This document shows positions 17,388 to 26,227 of a stretch of 64,000 nt of DNA, one piece after another. A program made the position numbers and the translations under genes. Positions within the stretch are counted from its first letter, which is position 1. Each line of letters opens with the position of its first letter. Location: contig NZ_AQXI01000005.1 in the NCBI RefSeq assembly GCF_000376445.1, forward strand, positions 1-64,000. The letters run 5' to 3'. The notes under the pieces are model-generated. The model saw only the letters and a list, made by a program, of their open reading frames with translations, did not search any database and had not been told where the DNA came from. This DNA comes from Haladaptatus paucihalophilus DX253. Its GTDB lineage: Archaea > Halobacteriota > Halobacteria > Halobacteriales > Haladaptataceae.

Positions 17388-18484
17388 GCCTCTTCAGTCG
17401 TCTCAACCCCCTTTCGAACAACAGTTTCGCCCACAAAATCACGGATCGCTACCAGCAGGCTGTTGGGATCCCCAACCTGCCTGTCTTGCACATTCGACCC
17501 TTCCGTGATACACCCGGCATCGACGCCGGAACCACCCTTTTTCGGGATCTCTACCGGGACCCGAAGCACGGAACACCGCCGACCTACAGCTTTAGTCTGC
17601 TCTACGAGGAGCGTTCGGTGCGGGTGCTGATGAGTTCGCCCGAACCCGAACGCATTCGCGGTCACGTTTCTGGTACCTATCCGAATTCGACCGTGAACGA
17701 CGTCGATCCAGCCGACGCCTTCCCGACGATGCATGACGGTGAGTACGTTGCTGGAATTCGGTTCGACTTAGAGGAAGACTGTTGTTTCCCGCTCCGCCAT
17801 CAAGGGTCGAAGGTCGATCCTCTCTCTGGCGATCCCTATACGTCGCTCTTACCGAAAGTCGCCGCAACCGATGGTGAGCGTGTGATCGTACAACTGACGT
17901 TCGAGCCGGTCGGAGACAGTTGGTTCCGACGCGGGAAAGTCGGCAGTACGAGCGATGAAGTGGCCGATGCAATGCAAGATGGCCGTCTTGTCGGCGAGAT
18001 CAATCCGCATGTCGTAGAGTCAAAGCGCGACCGCCACATTGCGACCGATATTCAGAATCAGCGCGGCCGACCTGCATTCCACGCGAGTCTTCGCGTGCTT
18101 GCGGTTGGCCCAACCGCCGAGGCTGCCGAAACACGTGCCCAGTCTATCGGCGAGTTCTTCACAACGACGTTCAGCCATCCCGGCGGCCAGTCACTCGTTC
18201 CAACACCCCTCACGTCGAGTGAGGCGATACAGAATGCTATCGAGGCGATCTCAACTCGTGATCTTTGGTTACACGGCCAGCAGCCGGGCCGTGCGCGGAG
18301 TTGGTTGACCGGCACCCAGAGTGTCCTAACAGACCAAGAGTTGGCTGTACTCGTGCACATTCCCACCCAGAACGATGTTCATGCCCCGGATTTGGACTGG
18401 AACCGAATGCAGTCGGGACCGGGTGCACCCGCCGATTCAACCCAGCATGCAACCGAGACAGAAGAACAGGACGGTGCGTGGTGA
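17384..18484 (+). CDS. Conserved soluble protein of the secretion operon
   Basis: 366 aa, starting in a 4-bp ATGA overlap with the previous gene and ending in a 1-bp TGATG overlap with the VirD4-like gene. The sequence resembles the soluble N-terminal domains that accompany archaeal transfer ATPases: 'YSFSLLYEERSVRVLMSSP', 'FHASLRVLAVGPTAEAAETRA' with an A-E-x-R-A-Q helix. No membrane span or nucleotide motif. The strict coupling suggests a stoichiometric partner of the coupling protein (inference). Confidence 0.65.
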   Translation: MSLFSRLNPLSNNSFAHKITDRYQQAVGIPNLPVLHIRPFRDTPGIDAGTTLFRDLYRDPKHGTPPTYSFSLLYEERSVRVLMSSPEPERIRGHVSGTYPNSTVNDVDPADAFPTMHDGEYVAGIRFDLEEDCCFPLRHQGSKVDPLSGDPYTSLLPKVAATDGERVIVQLTFEPVGDSWFRRGKVGSTSDEVADAMQDGRLVGEINPHVVESKRDRHIATDIQNQRGRPAFHASLRVLAVGPTAEAAETRAQSIGEFFTTTFSHPGGQSLVPTPLTSSEAIQNAIEAISTRDLWLHGQQPGRARSWLTGTQSVLTDQELAVLVHIPTQNDVHAPDLDWNRMQSGPGAPADSTQHATETEEQDGAW

Positions 18485-21327
18485 TGTTCGACACAATTCG
18501 CAACGTCCTCTCGGGTGACAGCCAGCACCCCGAGACTGACGACGAAAGCGAAGATGATGACGACGAATGGCAATATGAGTACCAGCAGGATGACGTGGAG
18601 TTAGTCGAGGGCCAACCGATGATCGCTCGCGATACCGAGCAAGACGAACTGTTCGCGGGCCCGCTCTCACGAAGCATGATGGAAGGGCCACGGACGAATC
18701 CGGAGCAGCCATTGTTCGTTGGGGTTGGCACCCGTCGCGGGCGACATGCAGGCATCGAGCAGGAGGACCTGCTCAAGCACACGGTGTTGCTGGGACCGAC
18801 CGGCTACGGGAAGTCCACCCTGATGGACAATATGATTCGAGCGCAATCTGAGGCAAATTTCCCGGTCGTCTTTATTGAGCCAAAGGGTGACGATAGCCCC
18901 AAGCTCATCGACATTCTGCCTCAGCATCGTATCGACAATGGCGATTTGGTGTGGCTCGAACCGGGCGGAAATCGGACGGCCACTGTCGGGCTGAATATTC
19001 TCGATCCGGGGGTTGAGTCTGACGACCCGATGTTTGATACGGCGGTTGAAAATCTGGTCGAAGACCTCACGAAGATGATCGGGATCGACGAATATTGGGG
19101 ACCGCGTATGGACGGCATCACGAAGACGATGGTTCGGGCGACCGCCCGCCTCGACTACGAGTTCACCCTGCTCGACCTCTATTACATCCTCGCTGAGGAA
19201 GAAAACGCCCGCGAGTTCGCCAACCTCGTTGATCAGAGTGGCCTTGAGTGGCTAAATTATACGGAGAAAATCGCGGAGATGGACGACGACAACCTCGATC
19301 CGATTCGCCGTCGTCTCAAAGATTGGGTTGAAGATCCTATCGCCCGGCGTGTGATCGCGTTTCGTGATTCGACCGTCAATCTCGCCGATATCATCGAAGA
19401 GCGCAAAATCCTCGTCGTGCGAATGGGACCGGAACGCGACGAACTCAAACAAATGGTGAGTACGGCGATTATCCGAAGACTGTGGTCGCACGTTCGGGCG
19501 CGGTCTGAAATGCGGGAGAAAGACCGCATCCCCTGCAATCTCTTCATTGACGAATTCGACTATGTCGCCCATCAAGACAGTGCGTTACCGACCATGCTTT
19601 CGAAAGCCCGGTCGCTTGGGCTTGGCATTTTCATGGCGATGCAGTACCCCTCGCAGGTGCCCAGTGACGTGCAAGAGGCGATGTTTGCGAACAGCAACAC
19701 CGTTCTTTCGTTCAAAGCAGGCCATCCGAATCACGCCCGTCAGATTGCGGATGTGCTCGATATCGACTCGTCAATCCTTACGTCCGAAGCCCCCCACCAC
19801 GTGTGGATGCAGATGACGGTCGAGCGCAATGGGCGGAAAGAGACTGCTCCCAGCTTCCGGACGTACTGCCATCCACCGTATCCACCGCTGCGGAGCGAAG
19901 CCGAGCGCTGGCACATCATCGAGGATTCAGCCCGCACCTATGGCCGGACACCACGCTCGTCCGAAGAATTGCGTGAGGAACTGCTGATTGACGAAGGGAA
20001 CGGCCCGAACGACGACACGGACGATCCACTCGCCCAACCCACCCAACAGGCGGAAGCCGACGCAGCGAGTGCGTGTGAAGCGGTCTACAAGACGGTCTGG
20101 GACGAGAGTATCCAACAAGGCGATCCCGGTGGGTGGGTCGATCTGACCGACACGCGCGTGGTCGAACGACTGGCCGACTATACGCCCGGTGTTGAGTCAT
20201 TTGTCGATCACAACGACGCATGGCGGCGCGTCGTCCAGCAGGTGCCCAAAAACGATCCGTATCTCGAAGAGGACACCAGCGGCAGTGGCCATCTCTTGCA
20301 GGTTGATCCCGCGCCGGTCTACGCGGTCGGCACAAAACAAAACGACGGCGGCCCCGACCATATCGCACCGCTGCAAGACGCCTACGTTGCCTTGACGCAG
20401 CTAGGGTTTATCGTAGAGATTCCCGAGCAGACGGGTGACGCGATGCCGGACGGCCTCGTTCGCCTTGACGATATGCTGGACGTTGATCGAGACGATGACC
20501 CTGAGGCGATTGCAGATGCAATGGTTGAATTCCGTGATAACCATCCGCTCGTACATCGATTAGCAGGCACACGAGACGCCTATATTGAAACCGAGCACAC
20601 AACGGGGAGTTCGCAGCCGTCGCAGACGGTGGAGAATCTGGCACAGGCGGCGAATGCAGGCCACCGGTGCCTCTTCCTTTCGCGGGAGGAGACGGCAGAA
20701 CACGTCTATCGAACGCTTGGTGAGGGACCATTTGGCTGTTGGAGCAATCACAGTGTGGACGGTGAACGACGGTTCTACACGGGCACACAAGCACTCAGAA
20801 TTGACGGTGACGTTATCACCCGACCGGGAGCCAGCGATAACGTCTGGGTGCACGACGAGGCGACCGACGAGTACATTCTACGCGACACAGACGGGACGGT
20901 TCACGCCCGCTTTGACTCACCAGCCCGGATTTTCGAGGACAGAGATGCGTATCCTGCAGGCGGCGAACGCAACGTGAAGCCACCAATCATCCCTGAGTAT
21001 GAGATTGACGGCGACCTCGACGCAGTGGAGTGGGACGTAATGATCGTGCCAGAGCCCGAAATCAATGAAGATGGCACCAAGCAGCGGCTGACGCCAATGG
21101 ACCTACGCGTGATCGAGGACGGCCAGCAAATCTCTGTGCCGCATTTGCTACGTGACGATCCACCGACGCACTACGACACAGAAGACAAGGGCAGAGAGGG
21201 TGATACAAACGGTGGAAGTGGCGCGGCTACCGAGGAAGAGGCAACGCAAGAGAAGAGTGAGGAGCCATCGAGCAGCGGAGAGGGAGAGGAGTATCTGGCC
21301 GACGATCTCTCAAATATCTTTAACTGA
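18484..21327 (+). CDS. VirD4/TraG-like coupling ATPase with long C-terminal extension
   Basis: 947 aa from the ATG at 18484, chosen because the upstream gene's TGA overlaps it. An acidic N-terminus precedes Walker A 'GPTGYGKSTLMDN' (about 104) and Walker B 'CNLFIDEFDYV' (about 352), then 'ARSLGLGIFMAMQYPSQV', diagnostic of TraD/TraG-type proteins that recruit DNA to the channel. No obvious N-terminal membrane anchor is seen, unlike bacterial VirD4. About 400 further acidic residues with no recognised domain may bind substrate. No relaxase is visible in this window. Confidence 0.87.
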   Translation: MFDTIRNVLSGDSQHPETDDESEDDDDEWQYEYQQDDVELVEGQPMIARDTEQDELFAGPLSRSMMEGPRTNPEQPLFVGVGTRRGRHAGIEQEDLLKHTVLLGPTGYGKSTLMDNMIRAQSEANFPVVFIEPKGDDSPKLIDILPQHRIDNGDLVWLEPGGNRTATVGLNILDPGVESDDPMFDTAVENLVEDLTKMIGIDEYWGPRMDGITKTMVRATARLDYEFTLLDLYYILAEEENAREFANLVDQSGLEWLNYTEKIAEMDDDNLDPIRRRLKDWVEDPIARRVIAFRDSTVNLADIIEERKILVVRMGPERDELKQMVSTAIIRRLWSHVRARSEMREKDRIPCNLFIDEFDYVAHQDSALPTMLSKARSLGLGIFMAMQYPSQVPSDVQEAMFANSNTVLSFKAGHPNHARQIADVLDIDSSILTSEAPHHVWMQMTVERNGRKETAPSFRTYCHPPYPPLRSEAERWHIIEDSARTYGRTPRSSEELREELLIDEGNGPNDDTDDPLAQPTQQAEADAASACEAVYKTVWDESIQQGDPGGWVDLTDTRVVERLADYTPGVESFVDHNDAWRRVVQQVPKNDPYLEEDTSGSGHLLQVDPAPVYAVGTKQNDGGPDHIAPLQDAYVALTQLGFIVEIPEQTGDAMPDGLVRLDDMLDVDRDDDPEAIADAMVEFRDNHPLVHRLAGTRDAYIETEHTTGSSQPSQTVENLAQAANAGHRCLFLSREETAEHVYRTLGEGPFGCWSNHSVDGERRFYTGTQALRIDGDVITRPGASDNVWVHDEATDEYILRDTDGTVHARFDSPARIFEDRDAYPAGGERNVKPPIIPEYEIDGDLDAVEWDVMIVPEPEINEDGTKQRLTPMDLRVIEDGQQISVPHLLRDDPPTHYDTEDKGREGDTNGGSGAATEEEATQEKSEEPSSSGEGEEYLADDLSNIFN

Positions 21328-21330
21328 TTG

Positions 21331-21807
21331 CTAGTCGCTGAGCCATTCCTGTGCGGTCTCTTCTTTCACCCCGCCAGCCTTCACGGCGATCTGCACCATC
21401 GCCTCTTTCATCGTCTCAACATCGTCTCGAAGATCCGAAACGTCGGCGCGAAGCGCCTCGAAATCCTCAGGTTCAACAAGTGGATTCTCGGGGAGTTCTA
21501 ACCCATCATCACAGAACGATTCACCACGGTCTGTAAGCCGCCAGACGATCGCGTGTGAACCACGACCCGCATACTCGCGGTCCACTTCCTCGACTAGCTC
21601 CCAGCGCTGGAGCTTGGTCATGTGGTGGTTCATACTCCCACTGGGGACGCCTGCCTGCTGGCGGAGGTCCGATGTGTTGGCCGAATAATTGTCAGTTGCG
21701 TAGAGGACAGTAAGGAGGTTGCGGCGGGCCTCTCCAAGATGGGTACGCATCTCATCGAACGACGGGGGAAACTCATCAGAGGTTTCAGTTTGGTTAGCAT
21801 CGTTCAT
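21331..21807 (-). CDS. Winged-helix transcriptional regulator (MarR/ArsR-like)
   Basis: 158 aa, convergent with the coupling-ATPase gene with only 3 bp between stops. 'RRNLLTVLYATDNYSANTSDL...GVPSGSMNHHMTKLQRWELV' is a winged helix (about 28-75). A wing/dimer segment follows, then a C-terminal coiled coil ('ALRADVSDLRDDVETMKEAM'). A palindrome just upstream of its start suggests autoregulation. It is a good candidate regulator of the secretion operon or of the adjacent repeat-rich region. Confidence 0.82.
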   Translation of the reverse strand: MNDANQTETSDEFPPSFDEMRTHLGEARRNLLTVLYATDNYSANTSDLRQQAGVPSGSMNHHMTKLQRWELVEEVDREYAGRGSHAIVWRLTDRGESFCDDGLELPENPLVEPEDFEALRADVSDLRDDVETMKEAMVQIAVKAGGVKEETAQEWLSD

Positions 21808-21815
21808 GAGGCCAT

Positions 21816-21837
21816 ATTAAGGTTTGAAGGCCTTAAT
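21816..21837. promoter_or_regulatory. Inverted repeat before the winged-helix regulator gene
   Basis: ATTAAGG (21816-21822) and CCTTAAT (21831-21837) form a 7+7 bp inverted repeat with an 8-base spacer, 9-30 bases upstream of the regulator's ATG. It overlaps the likely TATA element on the minus strand. The position suits an autorepression operator. Confidence 0.45.
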
Positions 21838-21839
21838 AC

Positions 21840-23487
21840 TTATCCACTATAAAGCCTTACTAAGCGAAACGACTCACTAGTCATGGGACCAAAAAATGGG
21901 CGCGACTACAGGAATGGGAGACAGGAACAAGAATTATCAGAAAACAGATGAAGCGAAGAGTGGAAATTGAAGATGGTAACGAGAAGGCTGGCACCCTGCC
22001 AGTGCACCGCAGTGGGCGCCCGGGAAATATAACGAGAAAGATAGGATACTGAGGGTGCGCAAAAGTGGGCACCCCACCGAGTGCGAGCAGAGTCATGGGC
22101 GAGATTAGCACCCGCGACGAGAAGGGACAACAGAGTAGAGTGGGGACAGTCCACCCAGCGCGAGCACCCAGAATGATCACCAGAGATGAGACAGTGGGAC
22201 AGTCAGGCTAGCGCCGAGAACAGCGACAGAAAATGAGAGCACTAGCGCGAAGAAAACACGACCGACAAGCACGGGAAAAGATAGTCAGAAATCAGAGAAA
22301 AGAGAGGAGTGCGCGAGTGGGGCAGGTGGGGCAACGCGATCAACGACGGGAGACATCCAGCAGGAATTAGGGTCAACAACACTCACGACCACTAGTAATC
22401 TGTCAGATTTCGGGAACATATGGGACACAGGCGAAGAAGCACCGATGGCCCACGACATCGAGGGGGACAGTCAGCGAGAGCGCTGGCGTCCAGGACAGCA
22501 CGAAGACCGTGGCGATCACGGCAGGCGAGGAGGAGGGAATCACAACCTGAGAAACACGGGCAACATCAGCAGAGCCGACAATGGGAGTGGAACCACACTG
22601 GAATTCTTGCAAAACATCGCGAACAGCAGCACCCCAGAGACAGAGTGATGACCACGAGAAAGAACGTAGCACGAGCATGCAGGACAGTCACTGGGCGTGA
22701 CAAAGCCGGACAGTCCACTTCTGGCCGGACAGGTCCGACAGAACGCTGTGCGTCTAGTTTGGGGGTGCCACCTCTGCACCCGAACAGAGGGGGTACCGAC
22801 GAGCGACACATCTCTACTCACAGCCTGAGCAATGGCCGGGTGCCACCACCACCACGCTTCATCTGGGTTCCGATGTGACGACCTGATCTGGGTGCCGACC
22901 CGAGCGCACCAGTGGGGTGCCAACGTGGGCGACACACCACAGTTTCAGTGAGCGCACCACGCGAGGAGAGGCGACAACAGCGGACAGCACCGCCAGCACG
23001 AGGGACTGTCCACCAGCGACAGACTGCGGTGTCCGCCGGCCACCGACAAAGGGGACTGTCAAATCAGGCGACCAGTACGCCGAGCCTCTAGCTAGTTGCG
23101 GCGTCGACGGCGCATTGCACCGAGTATGAACCATCACGCACAGCAGGGCCGACTGTCCACCGGGCGAGACATTGAACTCACTGAGCTCGAGCAGCACTAG
23201 ACTGTCAGCCCAGCACGACCCAAAGGGGACTGTCACCCAGAGCGAAGCAAGATGGACCGGAGAGGGACGAGGACTGCTGAAGACGGCCAAATTACTCCGG
23301 AAATGTGGTGTCCTCTCTCCGAGAAAACGGACTGTCCACCGGCTAGGACAATCTGACTGTCCCACCCGCGTTAGCAGTGGCGGTCTGGTCGGTCGAGGCG
23401 ATCTGCTGCCGTGCGTTCGGTTCGGCACATTCATTCGCTTGCCATCGCGCATCATTCGCCACCCCCAACGTTGAACTAAACACAGAG
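21840..23487 (+). other. Long gene-free, T-poor region with repeated palindromes
   Basis: No convincing gene occurs on either strand for about 1.6 kb. The plus strand is very poor in T; 60-base lines at 22201, 22261 and 22501 hold only 4, 5 and 4 T. That is why long but non-protein-like frames appear (Arg/Gly/His-rich, no domain). Repeats of GACWGTC (12 copies) and of GGTGCC/GGCACC run through it. It lies between the secretion operon's regulator and a lipoprotein. Candidate roles are a transfer origin, partition site or long non-coding RNA; none is proven. Confidence 0.7.
22145..23361 (+). repeat. Twelve dispersed GACWGTC palindromes, central base switching from A to T
   Basis: GACAGTC occurs at 22145, 22198, 22466, 22683 and 22709. 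GACTGTC occurs at 23004, 23054, 23151, 23200, 23228, 23330 and 23355. Many copies have GGG before and CCACC after, in the same direction in both halves. So the flanks keep orientation while the central base flips. The changeover falls at about 22.75-23.0 kb, where GGTGCC motifs cluster (22765, 22839, 22890, 22916). Confidence 0.75.
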
Positions 23488-24198
23488 ATGACCACCAGTA
23501 TGCATCGCTCCCTCCCTATGCTCGGACTTGTCCTACTCGTTGTCCTCGCAGGCTGTCTCGGCAGTCTTGGACTCGGCGGTAGTAGCGACGATCCCACAAC
23601 CACACCGAGCAGCACAGAGCCGACGCAGACGGCAACCAACACGCCGTCAATGACGACAACCGAGGCAACAGTCACAACCACTTCACCGACCACAACAGCC
23701 ACGCAGACAGCCAGCACAACCACAGCAGCAACAACGTCACCGAACAGCACGGCAACCCAAGCAACGACAGTACCGACACAGACCACCGCACGAATCGACG
23801 CACCGAGCGGCAGCCAGCGCTTCGAAGCACGGGTGACGAAAATCGTCGATCCGACAACCATCAAAATTGAACGCAACGGCAAGACCCAGACGATTGATCT
23901 GATCGGTGTACGCGTCCCGAAGAGTGGTCTGTACCACAAACGAGCGCTCCAGACTACCAAAGCACAGCTTGAGTACAGCACCGTCACACTCGTCACAGAC
24001 CCACAAGTGGGAAGCAGCAGTGACGGCCATCCACAAATGTACGTCTATACGGGGGAGTGGCTGTACAATACGCAGTTGCTCCGATCAGGCTATGCACGAG
24101 TGGCAGACGGGGAGTTCAGTAAACGGGCGGAGTTTGAGCGAAAGCAGCAAGAGGCCAAGCACGGCGGCTATGGCCTGTGGAAGAACACGAGCGCGTGA
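23488..24198 (+). CDS. Lipoprotein with staphylococcal-nuclease-like (thermonuclease) domain, catalytic residues missing
   Basis: 236 aa from the ATG at 23488 (an ATG at 23500 is equally possible). Signal plus lipobox LAGC is followed by a Thr/Ser-rich wall-spanning linker of about 70 residues. The C-terminal domain (about 110-235) matches SNase: 'ARVTKIVDPTTIKIERNGK', 'IDLIGVRVPK', 'NTQLLRSGYARV'. The conserved Glu region after 'VRVPK' and the Arg of the usual 'DRYGRxLAYV' segment are replaced ('DGHPQMYVY'), so nuclease activity is doubtful. It may bind DNA at the cell surface. Confidence 0.8.
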   Translation: MTTSMHRSLPMLGLVLLVVLAGCLGSLGLGGSSDDPTTTPSSTEPTQTATNTPSMTTTEATVTTTSPTTTATQTASTTTAATTSPNSTATQATTVPTQTTARIDAPSGSQRFEARVTKIVDPTTIKIERNGKTQTIDLIGVRVPKSGLYHKRALQTTKAQLEYSTVTLVTDPQVGSSSDGHPQMYVYTGEWLYNTQLLRSGYARVADGEFSKRAEFERKQQEAKHGGYGLWKNTSA

Positions 24199-24227
24199 GC
24201 CAGGGAATAACAGCATAGAAATGTTTA

Positions 24228-24235
24228 TTTTATAA
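24228..24235 (+). promoter_or_regulatory. TATA box of the small membrane protein gene
   Basis: TTTATAAG ends 19 bases before the GTG at 24254, the spacing of a leaderless archaeal promoter. This supports GTG 24254 as the true start. Confidence 0.5.
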
Positions 24236-24253
24236 GATTTATATTGTTGGATT

Positions 24254-24469
24254 GTGTATTTACGTTATCGCTTTTTGGTCGGGATTTATTTGATTTGGAT
24301 CATAGCAGGAATATTGCTTATCTGTGCCAAAATAGGGCTCATACCTCTCTATGAGATCGTCGAACAAACCGTCATCGTTGGTGCGATAATTTTGATGGCT
24401 ATTGGAACAATACAGATCCTCGTCCGTGGTGTCACCCGACTTCGAACACTTATCGAGAATCATCAGTAG
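24254..24469 (+). CDS. Small two-span membrane protein
   Basis: 71 aa with hydrophobic spans at about residues 7-27 and 36-58, separated by a short loop, and a basic C-terminus. The GTG start is favoured by a TATA-like box at leaderless spacing. Function is unknown. AT-rich like the following genes. It begins the Ccm/redox island but shows no domain linking it to haem. Confidence 0.5.
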   Translation: MYLRYRFLVGIYLIWIIAGILLICAKIGLIPLYEIVEQTVIVGAIILMAIGTIQILVRGVTRLRTLIENHQ

Positions 24470-24727
24470 CATCGGTTTCATTGTTGATGGAAACGCTATA
24501 CGGGTGATCTGCGGGATTCTCGTAGCTCTCGTTGGAGACATCGATAACTCCGGACCCACTGCCTCATGTTGCACTAAGCAGAACTAGGAGAGTCTGGCAA
24601 GCGTGTCGAATTGTATAATATTTGTAGTTTCAACCAGTGCGTTCCCCGTTCTTCCGAGTGGAATCTGTCAATAACATTAAATTGGCCGTTGTCGTGAGTT
24701 TGACGAGCGTTTATTGTGAAAGGCGAC

Positions 24728-25330
24728 TCAAAACAAATTCCACAACCGAAATCCAGGGTTAAGGACGAGATAGATAATTCCGAGCATAATTAATGCTTCG
24801 AATATACCTGCCACTAGAATTTTCTTTTCAATTGACTTGAGAAGCGTTAAATCAGGATTCGGTGCTTTCCCCTCAAAATATACGGTCAAGTGCATTCGGT
24901 TAGAGACAAACAGACCGAATAACCACAATATCCAACCGAGAACAAACACACGTAGCATCCAGGGGCTATCGGCATGTAATAGACCGAACTGGTCTGCAAG
25001 AAGGCTTCCAGAAAGTACAGTCATAAAGCTCACTGCAAGCATGAAGAGGACTATTTTGGGAATCGTTTTCCGAATAAATTGATTTACAGTAGTGGGATCT
25101 ATAAAGCCAAGATAAAGGATTAGAACCGCTGGAACGATAATTGCCATTCCAAACCAGATTATGCCACTCAAAATATGAATATACAACAGAGTACTGGGGT
25201 TCTTATTGAGAGATACTAGTCCTAGGAAAAATATCGGCACTAAGATGACACTTCCAAGAAATGAGATCGAGGGTTCTTTACCGACTTCCACCATCTGATT
25301 GGCGAATTTTGGAATAGTAGAATTGTTCAT
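24728..25330 (-). CDS. Polytopic membrane protein, CopD/DUF2269-like
   Basis: 200 aa with about five spans (27-42, 47-72, 90-112, 127-142, 170-192). 'LLYIHILSGIIWFGMAIIVPAVLILYL' in span 2 resembles the His-containing helix of CopD-like and DUF2269 proteins, a family often found beside cytochrome or copper genes. Start at 25330. It may bind haem or assist electron transfer, but only the topology is clear. Confidence 0.6.
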   Translation of the reverse strand: MNNSTIPKFANQMVEVGKEPSISFLGSVILVPIFFLGLVSLNKNPSTLLYIHILSGIIWFGMAIIVPAVLILYLGFIDPTTVNQFIRKTIPKIVLFMLAVSFMTVLSGSLLADQFGLLHADSPWMLRVFVLGWILWLFGLFVSNRMHLTVYFEGKAPNPDLTLLKSIEKKILVAGIFEALIMLGIIYLVLNPGFRLWNLF

Positions 25331-25789
25331 GGATTTTATACGTGAATAATTGAGTAATGTCCATAGAGTACTTAACAGTATCGACTCAGTTTAGCAACTG
25401 AAAAAGTTTCATTCTCTGTAGTCAATTGATAACGATACATACTGATTAATTCGAAATACTTCATAACTCCATTCTACCTCTTATTTTCACAGCTTATGAG
25501 TTGAATCTGTATTTATCACTAGTCTTTATAGACGACCACATGGATGAAAATGCATTATAATGTTGGAATTCAAAGAATTAGTGTGTCTCTCAATATTGGG
25601 AATAATTCCCAAAAGCATAAAGGCCGTGAGTACGCAGTATCGTATCAAAGATGATGGCATCTGAGTATTAGATTGATACAAAACCATCACAAGAATTAAA
25701 AATAAAAGGCTGAAACAGAACATACACAACTACAATCGATATACTGATTAGGATTGGACGTAACATGATCGAAATACACTTTCCATAGA
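25331..25789. other. AT-rich divergent intergenic region, no supported gene
   Basis: 459 bp between the membrane protein and ccmE. Strongly AT-rich with several TATA-like runs; a short hydrophobic minus-strand frame (25526-25729) lacks a credible start and is not called. It probably contains both divergent promoters. Confidence 0.4.
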
Positions 25790-26170
25790 ATGAAACAAAG
25801 AAACAAACTGCTATTCGGGGGTATTGGGATTTTACTTCTCTTTCTCGTTCTTGCAGCAACGACAATGAACGCAACAACAACATTCGTATCACCTACGAGT
25901 ATCCAAGACGGGAACTACGAAGGAGAATGGGTCAACTTAGAAGGTCGCGTTACTAATCTACACCAGTCAAACGGGCAAGTTGCTTTCGATGTGGTTGACA
26001 ATAACACATCGGTGAGTGTTTCATATGAAAAGACAATGCCAGAAACAATGCAGAACGGGCGTGTGGTCGTAGCGAAGGGTGTTCTCCAGGATGGCCATCT
26101 TGATGCTCGCAAACTTTCAGTCCGCGCTCACGAGGGAAGCAAGCGACCCAATAAATCGATGCAATCGTAG
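25790..26170 (+). CDS. ccmE: CcmE-like periplasmic haem chaperone
   Basis: CcmE receives haem from CcmABCD and passes it to CcmF for attachment to apocytochrome c. 126 aa: an N-terminal membrane anchor (about 7-25), then an OB-fold with 'VNLEGRVTNL', 'VSVSYEKTMPETMQNGRVVVAKGVL' and 'LDARKLSVRAHEG'. These are CcmE landmarks; the final His aligns with the haem-binding His of bacterial CcmE, while the following conserved Tyr is not evident. First gene of the ccmE-ccmA-ccmB unit. Confidence 0.82.
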   Translation: MKQRNKLLFGGIGILLLFLVLAATTMNATTTFVSPTSIQDGNYEGEWVNLEGRVTNLHQSNGQVAFDVVDNNTSVSVSYEKTMPETMQNGRVVVAKGVLQDGHLDARKLSVRAHEGSKRPNKSMQS

Positions 26171-26227
26171 TCGTTCTAAGAGAGATGTATATTGCTCGCA
26201 GAAAGACGCCATTGGAAGATAGCAAAA

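Noticed and set aside
22420-22878. 152-aa plus-strand frame in the T-poor region
   Set aside because: Arg/His/Gly-rich with no domain; open only because T-poor DNA lacks stops.
22145-23361. CRISPR array
   Set aside because: Repeats are 7 bp, unevenly spaced, with no constant repeat-spacer length and no cas gene.
22859-23455. 198-aa minus-strand frame
   Set aside because: Composition unlike the acidic proteome, no promoter or motif.
25526-25729. Short hydrophobic minus-strand frame
   Set aside because: Low-complexity AT-rich DNA, no credible start or neighbour support.
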